Shown: one piece after another, positions 54,464 through 63,591 of the stretch
How the letters are laid out: each line of letters opens with the position of its first letter
How positions within the stretch are numbered: position 1 is the stretch's first letter
Assembly (NCBI RefSeq): GCF_003287875.1
Contig: NZ_QMKK01000022.1
Coordinates: 1 to 64,000, forward strand
Direction of reading: 5' to 3'
Origin: Martinezella tropici
GTDB taxonomy: Bacteria; Pseudomonadota; Alphaproteobacteria; Rhizobiales; Rhizobiaceae
DNA length: 64,000 nt
Notes under the pieces: model-generated
Database searches by the model: none
What the model saw: only the letters and a program-made list of their open reading frames with translations
What the model was told of the DNA's origin: nothing
Position numbers and translations under genes: made by a program

Positions 54464-55051
54464 TCAGGTCTTTGCCAGCAATCCCGAAGCCATTGCCCGG
54501 AAGGCCTCTATCGCCTTGGGCAGCACGTCCGCCGGTTTATCGCTGGCGGCAACCCAGAGGGCAGCATTCAGCGCTGCGCCTGAAATGAGGCGGGCTGCCG
54601 CCTCGGCATCGACAGGTTTGACCACCTCTTGTTCCAGAAGCTTCGAAACCGTCTGCCGTGTCCCCGCGAGACAGCTGTTCTGGCTGGGCCATTTCGAGGG
54701 ATCACCGAGCACCGCCGGCCCATCAAGCAGGACGATGCGCTGGACCTCCGGATCGAGAGCCATCTTGATATAGGCCTCACCTTCCGCAAGCAGGCCTTGC
54801 CAGTCACCGTCCGCTTGTGCGCCGATCTCCTTCGCCCGCAGTGCCATCTCATGATCGATCTGATCGACGACGGCGGCGAGCAATCCCCGTTTGTCGCCAA
54901 AATTATGATAGAGGGCCCCTCTCGTCAAACCGACATCTGCCGTCAGCTCGTCCATCGATGCCGCGGCGAAGCCTTTTTCGGCAAAAGCTTTCCGCGCAGC
55001 GGCAATCAGCTTGTTGCGATTTTCTTCCATCGTTTCCAGGCGCTTTGCCAT
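54464..55051 (-). CDS. TetR/AcrR-family transcriptional repressor
   Basis: A 195-aa regulator. The N-terminal HTH is RNKLIAAARKAFAEKGFAAA followed by SMDELTADVGLTRGALYHNF and GDKRGLL (residues 12-57); the ligand domain follows. The longer reading to 55708 overlaps the divergent RidA gene and is not real. ATG 55051 begins MAKRLETMEENR. It is divergent from a RidA-family gene over 168 bases with repeated ATAC/GTAT sites, so it likely represses that gene and itself. Confidence 0.88.
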   Translation of the reverse strand: MAKRLETMEENRNKLIAAARKAFAEKGFAAASMDELTADVGLTRGALYHNFGDKRGLLAAVVDQIDHEMALRAKEIGAQADGDWQGLLAEGEAYIKMALDPEVQRIVLLDGPAVLGDPSKWPSQNSCLAGTRQTVSKLLEQEVVKPVDAEAAARLISGAALNAALWVAASDKPADVLPKAIEAFRAMASGLLAKT

Positions 55052-55068
55052 ATCACTCTCAAATTCAC

Positions 55069-55133
55069 ATACGTTTCGTATTTGAAATATTGACATACGC
55101 CGCACATATGAATATTTCACATACACGTCGTAT
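55069..55133. promoter_or_regulatory. Repeated TetR-type operators between tetR and the RidA gene
   Basis: Two 13-bp dyads of the form ATACN-N3-CGTAT: ATACGTTTCGTAT (55069-55081, perfect) and ATACACGTCGTAT (55121-55133, one mismatch). A weaker copy, ATACGCCGCACAT, starts at 55095, so starts are spaced 26 bases apart. They lie between the divergent genes, close to the tetR start. Confidence 0.65.
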
Positions 55134-55219
55134 ATAAAATCAAACGGCACTTTGGAATGGCTGCCAAAGCTTGTGTCCTTCTGATCTTTTCCCGTCAACA
55201 CGAATAAGAGGCGAATATA

Positions 55220-55642
55220 ATGACGACCAGGAATGCAATTTTCCCGAAGAACAGACATGCGCTTTATGAGGAGCACGGCTATTCCGCTGCAATCCGTTCG
55301 GGCGACCTGCTGTTCGTCTCCGGTCAGGTCGGTAGCCGTGCGGATGGAAGTCCGGAGCCGGATTTCGAAAAGCAGGTTCAACTTGCCTTCGACAATCTGA
55401 GAGCAACCCTGGAAGCCGCAGGCTGCACCTTCGACGACATCATCGATGTCACCACGTTTCACACCGATCCGGAGCGGCAGTTCGGCGCGATCATGACCGT
55501 CAAGAACCGGATCTTCACCGAAAAGCCTTATCCGAACTGGACGGCAGTTGGCGTCAACTGGCTGGCGGGCTTCGATTTTGAAATCAAGGTCATAGCGCGG
55601 ATTCCGGATGCTGGGGAGATGCGTGAGCCACAGGCGGCTTGA
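55220..55642 (+). CDS. RidA/YjgF-family protein
   Basis: A 140-aa protein of the RidA superfamily, whose best known member hydrolyses reactive enamines and imines. Family features are YSAAIRSGDLLFVSGQVG (about residues 21-38), a central DNLRATLEAAGCTFDDIIDVTT (shown by its ends 58-79) and WTAVGVNWLAGFDFEIKVIA, the strand that normally carries the RidA Arg; here Asn-Trp replaces it, so this is not an archetypal RidA. Under a divergent TetR regulator. Confidence 0.85.
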   Translation: MTTRNAIFPKNRHALYEEHGYSAAIRSGDLLFVSGQVGSRADGSPEPDFEKQVQLAFDNLRATLEAAGCTFDDIIDVTTFHTDPERQFGAIMTVKNRIFTEKPYPNWTAVGVNWLAGFDFEIKVIARIPDAGEMREPQAA

Positions 55643-55657
55643 GGATATGGTCAGTTT

Positions 55658-55690
55658 CGGCCCGCAGCGGAAAATGGTTGCGGCGGGCCG
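55658..55690. terminator. Hairpin between the convergent RidA gene and mfd
   Basis: CGGCCCGC (55658-55665) pairs with GCGGGCCG (55683-55690). There is no T-run, so it is a weak candidate terminator shared by the two convergent genes. Confidence 0.4.
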
Positions 55691-55733
55691 GCCCTTCATC
55701 AGCCGCAAAACTGCTGGCTGAGAGAGACGCCTC

Positions 55734-58700
55734 CTACTTCGCCAATTCCGCCAGTTGCGTCATGACCACGGCCGCCCCCTGCAGTCGCTTTTCCGGCGTC
55801 GGCAGGTCGCGGGTCAGGAAGACACTGTGGTCGGGACGGATCTTTGCCATGGTGCCCTGCTTGGCGATATAGCCGACGAGGTTGGGCGGGTTCGGGAATT
55901 CCTTGTTGCGGAACTGCACGACGACACCCTTCGGGCCGGCGTCGAGCTTCTCGACATTGGCGATGCGGCAGAGCGACTTGATGTAGACGATCTTCAGAAG
56001 ATGCTGCACCTCGATCGGCAAGGGGCCGAAGCGATCGATCATCTCGGCTCCGAAACTGTCGATCTCTTTCAGCTCGGTGATCTCGCCGAGACGGCGATAG
56101 AGCGCCATGCGCAGATGCAAGTCGGGCACATAATCATCGGGGATCATGACAGGCGTGCCGACGGAGATCTGCGGCGACCAGCCGGTATCCTGGATCTCGT
56201 CGACGCCCTTGACCTCGGCAACGGCCTCCTCGAGCATCTGCTGGTAAAGTTCGAAGCCGACTTCCTTGATGTGGCCGGACTGTTCCTCGCCGAGCAGGTT
56301 GCCGGCGCCGCGGATATCGAGATCGTGGCTTGCCAGCTGGAAGCCGGCGCCGAGCGTATCCAGCGACTGCAGCACCTTGAGCCGGCGCTCCGCCGTCGTG
56401 GTCAGTACCTTGTTGACGGGCAGCGTGAAGAGCGCAAAGGCGCGGACCTTGGAGCGACCGACGCGGCCGCGGAGCTGATAGAGCTGGGCCAAGCCGAACA
56501 TGTCGGCGCGGTGGACGATCAGCGTATTGGCCGTCGGCACATCGAGGCCGGATTCGACGATGGTGGTGGAGAGCAGCACGTCATAACGGCCTTCGTAGAA
56601 GGCGTTCATGATGTCTTCCAGCTCACCGGCCGGCATCTGGCCATGGGCGACCGCCACCTTCAACTCCGGCACATCCGATTGCAGGAACGCATGGATATCA
56701 GCGAGATCGGCAAGACGCGGACAGACATAGAAGCTCTGGCCGCCGCGATAATGCTCGCGCATCAGCGTTTCGCGGATCACGAGGGAATCGAAGGGCGAAA
56801 TGAAGGTGCGCACCGCCATGCGGTCGACCGGCGGCGTGGTGATGAGCGACAGTTCGCGTACACCGGTCATCGCAAGCTGCAAGGTGCGCGGGATCGGCGT
56901 CGCCGATAGCGTCAGCACATGCACGTCGCTCTTCAGCTCCTTCAGCCGCTCCTTGTGCTTGACGCCGAAATGCTGCTCCTCGTCGATGACGAGCAGGCCG
57001 AGATTGGCGAATTTGATACCGGCGCCGAGCAGCGCATGCGTGCCGACGACGATATCCGTCTTGCCTTCGGCCACTTCCTTCTTCGTCAGCGCCAGATCCT
57101 TGGCGCCAACCAGGCGGGATGCCTGCTGTACCCGGATCGGCAGGCCGCGGAAACGCTCTGAAAAGGTCTTGAAATGCTGCCGGGCAAGCAAGGTCGTCGG
57201 CACCACGACAGCGACCTGCACGCCATTCATGGCGGCGACGAAGGCAGCACGAAGCGCCACCTCTGTCTTGCCGAAACCGACGTCACCACAGACAAGGCGG
57301 TCCATCGGCCGGCCGGCGCCGAGATCCTCACGCACCGCCTCGATGGCGTTCATCTGGTCGTCGGTCTCGTCATAGGGGAAGCGTGCAGCAAACTCGTCGT
57401 AGAGCCCTTCGGGCGAGGTCAGCACCGGCGCATGGCGCGTCAGGCGCTCGGCCGCAACACGGATCAAGTCACCAGCGATATCCAGAAGGCGCTTCTTGAG
57501 CTTCGCCTTGCGCATCTGCCAGGCGCCGCCGCCGAGCTTGTCGAGCTGCGCCTCGGTGCCCTCGCCGCCAAAGCGCGAGAGCAGATCGATGTTCTCGACC
57601 GGCAGGAAGAGTTTGGCGTCGTCGGCATATTGCAGCTCAAGGCAGGCATGCGGTGCACCGGCAGCCTCGATGGTCCTGAGGCCAACGAAACGGCCGATGC
57701 CATGCTCGGCGTGAACGACGATCGAGCCTTCGTCGAGCCCCGCCACTTCCGAGATGAAATCGGCGGCGCGCTTGCGGCGCTTGGAGCGGCGCACCATGCG
57801 GTCGCCGAGAATATCCTGCTCGCCGATGACGACGAGATCCCCAGCCTCGAAGCCGGCTTCGAGGCTGAGTACGGCGGCAGCCGCCTCGCCCTTCGCCAGG
57901 CCGCTGAGATCCTTGAAGGCCTCAATCGTCTTGACGCGCGCCAACCCGTGTTCGGAAAGCACCTGCAGGAGGCGATCGAGCGAACCTTCGGTCCAGGCCG
58001 AAATCAGCACCTTGCCGCCCGCCGCCCGCTTGTCGGCAATATGCTTGACGACCGCATCGAAGACGTTGACGCGCTCGCTATCGGCTGTGTCAGTCGCTGG
58101 CCGCGCCCAGCGCGGCCCCTGGCGGGCATCAAGCTCGATGACGCGGCGCGCCTCGCCCTCATGCTCGTTGAAGGGTGAGATGCGGATGGCGCCAAAGGCA
58201 TCCAAAGCGCTGCCGAAAGCCTTGCCGTCGAGATAGAGCTGGCCGGGCGTAACCGGTTTATAAGGCGTGCCCTGCGCCATCTGCCCCTTGGCTTGTTGGC
58301 CGGAATGCAGGCGGGCATCGTAATAGTCGAAGACCAGCTTGGAACGCTCCTCGGCTGCCTCGCGCACGGTGTGATCCGTCACCAAACGGAAGCCCTTGAG
58401 ATAGTCGAAAACCGTCTCGAGCTTCTCGTAGAAGAGCGGCAGCCAATGTTCCATGCCGGCATAGCGACGGCCTTCCGACACGGCGAGATAGAGCGCATCG
58501 TCGCGCGTGGCGGCGCCGAAGGCGGAAAGATAATTCTTGCGGAAGCGGCTGATCGTATCCGGCGTCAGCGTCACTTCGCTCATCGGATTGAGATCGAGCG
58601 AACGCACCTGCCCTGTCGTGCGCTGGCTTGCCGGATCGAAGCTGCGGATGCTTTCCAGCGTATCGCCGAAGAAATCCAGGCGTACCGGCTCTTCCGTGCC

Positions 58701-59234
58701 GGGAACGAAGACATCGAGAATGCCGCCGCGCACGGCATATTCGCCGACCTCGCGCACGGTCGCCACGCGATCGAAACCGTTGCGCTCCAGGCGGGCCGCG
58801 ATGTCGTCCATCCGGACCTGATTGCCGGGACGGGCCGAGAACGCCAGGCTCTCGATAATGTCCTGTGGCGCCACCTTCTGCAGCATGGCATTGACGGTCA
58901 CCAGCACGATCGCCGCATGCGGCTTGCGATGATGCGCGATCAGGCCGGACAAAGCCGCCAGGCGCCGCGCCGAGGTATCGGAACTCGGGGAAACGCGGTC
59001 GTAGGGAAGACAATCCCAGGCAGGCAGGGTGAGAACCGGGATTTCGGGCGCGATGAAGCCGAGCATCTGTTCGACATCGGCCATATGCTGGCCGTCGGAC
59101 ATGACATAGGCGATCGGCTGACCGGTCTTTGCCATTTCGGCAATCAGAAACGGCTCTAGGCCGGCCGGCACATGACCGACCGTCATCGGCTCGCTGGCGG
59201 CGAGCAGCTTCTTCGCGTCGAAACCGGGGATCAT
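55734..59234 (-). CDS. mfd: Transcription-repair coupling factor
   Basis: Removes stalled RNA polymerase at lesions and recruits UvrA. 1166 aa, near the E. coli length. Order: UvrB-like module (about 1-340), RNA-polymerase-interacting domain with VVHAEHGIGRFVGL (about 490-503), RecG-like motor with Walker A CGDVGFGKTEVAL (about 630), DEEQ in VIDEEQHFGVKHKERL (about 735) and ATPIPRTL, then the C-terminal TRCF domain (about 1000-1110). ATG 59234 overlaps the sdhE stop (ATGA); a start at 59348 lies inside sdhE. Confidence 0.97.
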   Translation of the reverse strand: MIPGFDAKKLLAASEPMTVGHVPAGLEPFLIAEMAKTGQPIAYVMSDGQHMADVEQMLGFIAPEIPVLTLPAWDCLPYDRVSPSSDTSARRLAALSGLIAHHRKPHAAIVLVTVNAMLQKVAPQDIIESLAFSARPGNQVRMDDIAARLERNGFDRVATVREVGEYAVRGGILDVFVPGTEEPVRLDFFGDTLESIRSFDPASQRTTGQVRSLDLNPMSEVTLTPDTISRFRKNYLSAFGAATRDDALYLAVSEGRRYAGMEHWLPLFYEKLETVFDYLKGFRLVTDHTVREAAEERSKLVFDYYDARLHSGQQAKGQMAQGTPYKPVTPGQLYLDGKAFGSALDAFGAIRISPFNEHEGEARRVIELDARQGPRWARPATDTADSERVNVFDAVVKHIADKRAAGGKVLISAWTEGSLDRLLQVLSEHGLARVKTIEAFKDLSGLAKGEAAAAVLSLEAGFEAGDLVVIGEQDILGDRMVRRSKRRKRAADFISEVAGLDEGSIVVHAEHGIGRFVGLRTIEAAGAPHACLELQYADDAKLFLPVENIDLLSRFGGEGTEAQLDKLGGGAWQMRKAKLKKRLLDIAGDLIRVAAERLTRHAPVLTSPEGLYDEFAARFPYDETDDQMNAIEAVREDLGAGRPMDRLVCGDVGFGKTEVALRAAFVAAMNGVQVAVVVPTTLLARQHFKTFSERFRGLPIRVQQASRLVGAKDLALTKKEVAEGKTDIVVGTHALLGAGIKFANLGLLVIDEEQHFGVKHKERLKELKSDVHVLTLSATPIPRTLQLAMTGVRELSLITTPPVDRMAVRTFISPFDSLVIRETLMREHYRGGQSFYVCPRLADLADIHAFLQSDVPELKVAVAHGQMPAGELEDIMNAFYEGRYDVLLSTTIVESGLDVPTANTLIVHRADMFGLAQLYQLRGRVGRSKVRAFALFTLPVNKVLTTTAERRLKVLQSLDTLGAGFQLASHDLDIRGAGNLLGEEQSGHIKEVGFELYQQMLEEAVAEVKGVDEIQDTGWSPQISVGTPVMIPDDYVPDLHLRMALYRRLGEITELKEIDSFGAEMIDRFGPLPIEVQHLLKIVYIKSLCRIANVEKLDAGPKGVVVQFRNKEFPNPPNLVGYIAKQGTMAKIRPDHSVFLTRDLPTPEKRLQGAAVVMTQLAELAK

Positions 59235-59545
59235 TTCGTTAATCCGAACCTTTCGGCGATCTCTTCGAAATCGGGCTTGTACGAGGCCAGACGCTGAAAA
59301 AGCGGCGTCTGCAGATGCTGCGGCGTCGGCTGGCTGCCGAGAATCCACTTGAGGAGATCATTGTCCTCTTCGGCCATGATGCGCTCGAGCTCATCCAGTT
59401 CAGCTTCAGCGAGGCCCGGCAGCTCATTATCGGCAAACTGGCCGAAGACCAGATCCATCTCGCGGATGCCGCGATGCCAGCAACGGAAAAGGATGCGCCG
59501 ACGGCGAGGATCGAGATCGGCACTGCTGAGGGTCAGCCCAGTCAT
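59231..59545 (-). CDS. sdhE: FAD assembly factor SdhE (succinate dehydrogenase assembly factor 2)
   Basis: A small soluble protein (104 aa) that promotes FAD attachment to succinate dehydrogenase. The family motif RRRRILFRCWHRGIREMDLV (about residues 14-33) contains the RGxxE core; NDLLKWILGSQPTP (about 60-73) is also conserved. ATG 59545 is preferred because AAAGG precedes it at a normal distance; the ORF extends to a GTG at 59554. Coupled to mfd by a 4-base overlap. Confidence 0.92.
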   Translation of the reverse strand: MTGLTLSSADLDPRRRRILFRCWHRGIREMDLVFGQFADNELPGLAEAELDELERIMAEEDNDLLKWILGSQPTPQHLQTPLFQRLASYKPDFEEIAERFGLTK

Positions 59546-59718
59546 CAAAAACACCTTTATGTTGATGCGTCTCTATAAAACCAGTGCTCAAAGGTGGGAA
59601 CCGGTTTTTCAGAAAAAAGCACCTGCAATGCAATTTTCCGGGGAGTGTTTGATACAATGGCACCGAGTTCCCTACCGCCCCTTGCCAAATGCGCCCTGCC
59701 CGTCGCATTTTGCCGGCC

Positions 59719-61824
59719 ATGCGTCCTGCTATCCTCGATCCGCTGTTTGCCTCCATCTCTTCGCTGCCCGGCGTCGGGCCGAAGGTATCCGAGCTGCTGG
59801 TTAAGCTGCTCGACCGCGAGACGATCGACGATTGCCGGGTCATCGACCTCATTTTTCACGCGCCGCATTCGATCATCGATCGACGCGAGCAGCCCGGTAT
59901 AGCCCGAGCGCCGCAGGGCGCAATTGTCACCATCACCGGCCGTGTCGACCGACATCAGCCGCCGCCCAATCCGCGTAGCAACGTTCCCTATCGCGTCTAT
60001 ATGCACGACGAGACGGGAGAATTGGCGCTGGTCTTCTTTCGCAGCAAGGCGCAATGGCTCGAAAAGCAGCTGCCGATCGATGAAACCGTCACCGTCAGTG
60101 GTAAGGTCGATTGGTTCAACGGCCGACCGTCCATGGTGCATCCCGACTATATCATGCGCGAGAGCGAGGCGGAAAACCTGCCGCTCGTCGAACCGGTCTA
60201 TCCGCTAACCGCCGGCCTCACGCCGAAGTTCCTGCGCAAGACCATCGAGGCGGCGCTGCCGCGCATCCCGCAGCTGCCCGAGTGGGATGACATAGCCCTT
60301 ACTCAGAAGCAGGGTTTCCCCTCGATCTCCGACGCCTTCCACATGCTGCATGCGCCGAGGGATGCGGCGGATATCGATCCGCAATCTCCCGCGCGCCGCC
60401 GGCTTGCCTATGATGAATTCCTGGCAGGGCAATTGTCGCTCTCTCTCGTGCGCCAAAGGCTACGCAAGGTTGCGGGGCAGCCGGTGCATGCAACTGGAGA
60501 AATCAGCCGCAAGATACTGGAATCCCTGCCCTTCTCGATGACGAACAGCCAGCGCGACGCAGTGGCCGATATTCTCAAGGATATGGCGGGCACCGAGCGC
60601 ATGCTTCGGCTGCTGCAGGGCGACGTCGGCGCGGGAAAGACACTCGTGGCACTGATGGCGATTGCCGCCGTCATAGAAAGCGGCGGCCAGGCCGTGCTGA
60701 TGGCACCGACCGAAATTCTGGCTCGCCAGCATCATGCAACGATTTCAAAATTTGCTGCGAATGCAAACCTTTCCGTCGAAGTTCTTACAGGCCGTACGAA
60801 GGGGCGCGAGCGAGATGCGATCCTGGAGCGCATCGCCTCCGGCGAGGCGCAGATCATCATCGGCACCCATGCTCTGTTCCAGGACAGCGTCGCCTATGCC
60901 AACCTCATGTTGGCCGTCGTCGATGAACAGCACCGCTTCGGCGTTCATCAACGCCTGCGCCTGACCGCGAAGGGTATCTCTCCCCATATGCTCGTCATGA
61001 CCGCGACGCCGATCCCGCGAACGCTGGTGCTTGCCGCTTTCGGGGATATGGATGTTTCCAAGCTCACCGAGAAGCCGGCGGGCCGAAAGCCGATCCAGAC
61101 GATCACCATTCCGAATGAACGAACCGGCGACATCGTCGCGCGCCTAAGGAGCGCGCTAGCGGAAGGAAAAAAAGCCTATTGGATATGCCCACTTGTGGAG
61201 GAATCCGAAGAATCCGATTTAATGTCCGTCGAAGAGCGCCATGAGACGTTGACCAAGGCGCTCGGACCGGGCATCGGCCTGATCCATGGCCGGATGAGCG
61301 GCCCGGAAAAAGACGCTGTGATGATGGCGTTCAAGAACGGCGAGATCCGCCTGCTGGTGGCCACGACCGTCGTCGAAGTGGGCGTCGACGTACCGGATGC
61401 AACGATCATGGTCATCGAACATGCCGAACGCTTCGGCCTGGCGCAGCTTCACCAGTTGCGCGGACGCGTCGGTCGCGGTGACGAAGCCTCCACCTGTATT
61501 CTTCTCTACAAGGGCCCGCTCGGCGAAACCGGGCATGCGCGGCTGTCGATCATGCGCGAGACGGAAGACGGCTTCCGCATTGCCGAGGAGGACTTGAAGC
61601 TGCGCGGCGAAGGCGAGCTTCTCGGCACGCGTCAGTCCGGCACACCAGGCTTCCGCATCGCCAGCCTGGAAGCCCATGCCGATCTTCTGGAAATCGCCCG
61701 CAAGGATGCAGCCTATCTCATCGAGCGCGATCCGGAGCTGACCAGCGAGCGTGGCAGTGCGGTACGCACCCTGCTCTATCTCTTCCGTCGCGACGAAGCG
61801 ATCCGGTTCCTGCGAGCGGGGTAA
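59719..61824 (+). CDS. recG: ATP-dependent DNA helicase RecG
   Basis: Branch-migration helicase for stalled forks and recombination (701 aa). The wedge/OB domain is at about residues 60-150 (GAIVTITGRVDRHQPPP), Walker A at LLQGDVGAGKTLVALM (about 302), DExH as VVDEQHRFGVHQR (about 406), then MTATPIPRTL and LRGRVGRGDE near the end. ATG 59719 (MRPAILDPLF) matches relatives; 59689 adds 10 residues. Divergent from sdhE-mfd, placing two related helicase motors side by side. Confidence 0.96.
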   Translation: MRPAILDPLFASISSLPGVGPKVSELLVKLLDRETIDDCRVIDLIFHAPHSIIDRREQPGIARAPQGAIVTITGRVDRHQPPPNPRSNVPYRVYMHDETGELALVFFRSKAQWLEKQLPIDETVTVSGKVDWFNGRPSMVHPDYIMRESEAENLPLVEPVYPLTAGLTPKFLRKTIEAALPRIPQLPEWDDIALTQKQGFPSISDAFHMLHAPRDAADIDPQSPARRRLAYDEFLAGQLSLSLVRQRLRKVAGQPVHATGEISRKILESLPFSMTNSQRDAVADILKDMAGTERMLRLLQGDVGAGKTLVALMAIAAVIESGGQAVLMAPTEILARQHHATISKFAANANLSVEVLTGRTKGRERDAILERIASGEAQIIIGTHALFQDSVAYANLMLAVVDEQHRFGVHQRLRLTAKGISPHMLVMTATPIPRTLVLAAFGDMDVSKLTEKPAGRKPIQTITIPNERTGDIVARLRSALAEGKKAYWICPLVEESEESDLMSVEERHETLTKALGPGIGLIHGRMSGPEKDAVMMAFKNGEIRLLVATTVVEVGVDVPDATIMVIEHAERFGLAQLHQLRGRVGRGDEASTCILLYKGPLGETGHARLSIMRETEDGFRIAEEDLKLRGEGELLGTRQSGTPGFRIASLEAHADLLEIARKDAAYLIERDPELTSERGSAVRTLLYLFRRDEAIRFLRAG

Positions 61825-61866
61825 GCGGATGGACGCGTTAGCCGCGCCCATCGGCATTTCGTCAGA

Positions 61867-63363
61867 TCACTTTGCGGCGAGGCCGGGAATGGTCACCTGG
61901 AATACCTGGAACATGGTGTCCACATCGCCCCCGCCGTCACCCTTGTAGGCCGCGCCCACCTGATAGCCATCCTGGGTCAGGAAGTCGTTGTCATTGGCGA
62001 CGAACAGGAAGTAATCGTCCGGCAGCTTCGGATCCTGAACGCTGACGAGCGACATGGCCTCCCATTTTTCCGAGAGGTTGTTGCGGTCGTTCGGCGCGCC
62101 ATTATGAAGGCCGAAGCGAGCGAGATCGGCGCTGTCGTTGATATCGATGAACTGGCTAACCGTGGCCGGCTTTACCGAGGCGTCAAGAACACCCTTGGGC
62201 GCGACCGCCGTATCGGCATCGAACTTGCTGCCGGCGATGTCGGTCGCAGCCGACACGTCGACGGCGACGATGCTGCGGTAGAGCGACTTGTCGCCCTTTA
62301 CGCCGTAACCGTTGTTGCTGTCGCGCGCCAGCATCAGGAAGCTTGTCGGCGAGAGCGCATAGATTTCGCTCTGGGCGGCAACAGCCGTTTTGCCCTTGTC
62401 ATTCGTGAAGACCGGCAGCGGCACGACATATTCATGAACCAGCTTCAGATTTGCCGGATCGGCAGCGTCATAGACCAGCGCGCGGGTGTTCTGGCGCGTG
62501 GAGCTGGAATCGCCGCCATCCTGGCGCGTTGCAGACTGCAGCACGGCGATCAGGAACTTGCCGTCCGGCGTCAGCGACATGCCTTCCAGACCCTGGTTGT
62601 TCTGGCGGCCGCTCGTCGGGTCCTTCGGATCCGGAGCGGTTTCACCGGGACCCGGGTTGTTGGAAGCGAAGTTGACGGCACCATTGCGCATCGGCAGCAA
62701 GGCGGCTGGCGGAGGGGTGGCGGACATCATGCGGCCATCGGCGGCAAAGCGGTAGATATAGGGACCATATTCGTCGCTGATGAACATCGTGCCGTCGGGC
62801 AGCCGTGCGATCGCTTCCGTGTCGAGCGAGATCTTGCCGTTCGGCGCCTGGGGCAGCAGCGGCATCGCGCCCTCCGCCTTACGGGTGCCATTGGCCGGAT
62901 CGAGGCCGGTGGTGTCGGCGCCCTTGTCATCCTTCAGAAGCAGGGTGTCGGAAAGCTTGGCGTCGACGCCTGCCTGCTCCTTGCCGGCCGGCGGCGTCGC
63001 GCCGGGCGCGACGGGGCTCAAAGTGACGTCGATCGTGTTCAGGCGCGGACGATAGTCGGTCGTGCCGACAGCATTGTAGCCGCGGTCCGGCAGCAGCCAG
63101 AGCGAACCCTTATAGGTGCCGTCGGCATTGCGAACCCAGCTCTTGGTATCGATCGACATGCCTGAACCGGAGCCGAAGGTCTCGCCGAACTTGTCACGCA
63201 GGTTGGCGGGGATGCGGCCGACCGCAACACGTCCCTTGTTGACAAGCGTCACGCCCTGGACCGCGATGGAACTATCCGCAAGCGCCGCGACCGGCGCAGA
63301 AAAAACAAATGTGGCAAGCACAGCCGACAACAGCGGCAAGCTCTTCGAACGCATAGATTTCAA
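61867..63363 (-). CDS. Secreted esterase-like activity of phytase family protein
   Basis: A 498-aa exported protein. The signal peptide ends near AALADSS (residue 30). The mature part reads as a beta-propeller-like domain of the phytase-esterase family (Pfam PF13449): LWLLPDRGYNAVG (about residues 92-104), ISLDTEAIARLPDGTMFISDEYGP (about 177, in part), QNNQGLEGMSLTPDGKFL (about 254-271) and LFVANDNDFL near the end. Probably a periplasmic or extracellular phosphoesterase; the substrate is not evident. Convergent with recG. Confidence 0.85.
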   Translation of the reverse strand: MKSMRSKSLPLLSAVLATFVFSAPVAALADSSIAVQGVTLVNKGRVAVGRIPANLRDKFGETFGSGSGMSIDTKSWVRNADGTYKGSLWLLPDRGYNAVGTTDYRPRLNTIDVTLSPVAPGATPPAGKEQAGVDAKLSDTLLLKDDKGADTTGLDPANGTRKAEGAMPLLPQAPNGKISLDTEAIARLPDGTMFISDEYGPYIYRFAADGRMMSATPPPAALLPMRNGAVNFASNNPGPGETAPDPKDPTSGRQNNQGLEGMSLTPDGKFLIAVLQSATRQDGGDSSSTRQNTRALVYDAADPANLKLVHEYVVPLPVFTNDKGKTAVAAQSEIYALSPTSFLMLARDSNNGYGVKGDKSLYRSIVAVDVSAATDIAGSKFDADTAVAPKGVLDASVKPATVSQFIDINDSADLARFGLHNGAPNDRNNLSEKWEAMSLVSVQDPKLPDDYFLFVANDNDFLTQDGYQVGAAYKGDGGGDVDTMFQVFQVTIPGLAAK

Positions 63364-63591
63364 GACAATATCCTCCGATGAAAATATCTATGGAGACAAT
63401 GAGATCCATCTCCGGCCCTCTCTCGAGCCGTGTCGAGAAACAACAGCCCGGGTCGAAACTCCGCACGTTCGATGATGAGATGCATCCGATTGCCTGTCCC
63501 GTACGACGGTCTAAGGCGTCAATATGATAGGGACATGACAGCTCGCGCGATACGCGAGGCCAGGCAACCCACGACAGGAGCGGGAGTGTCT

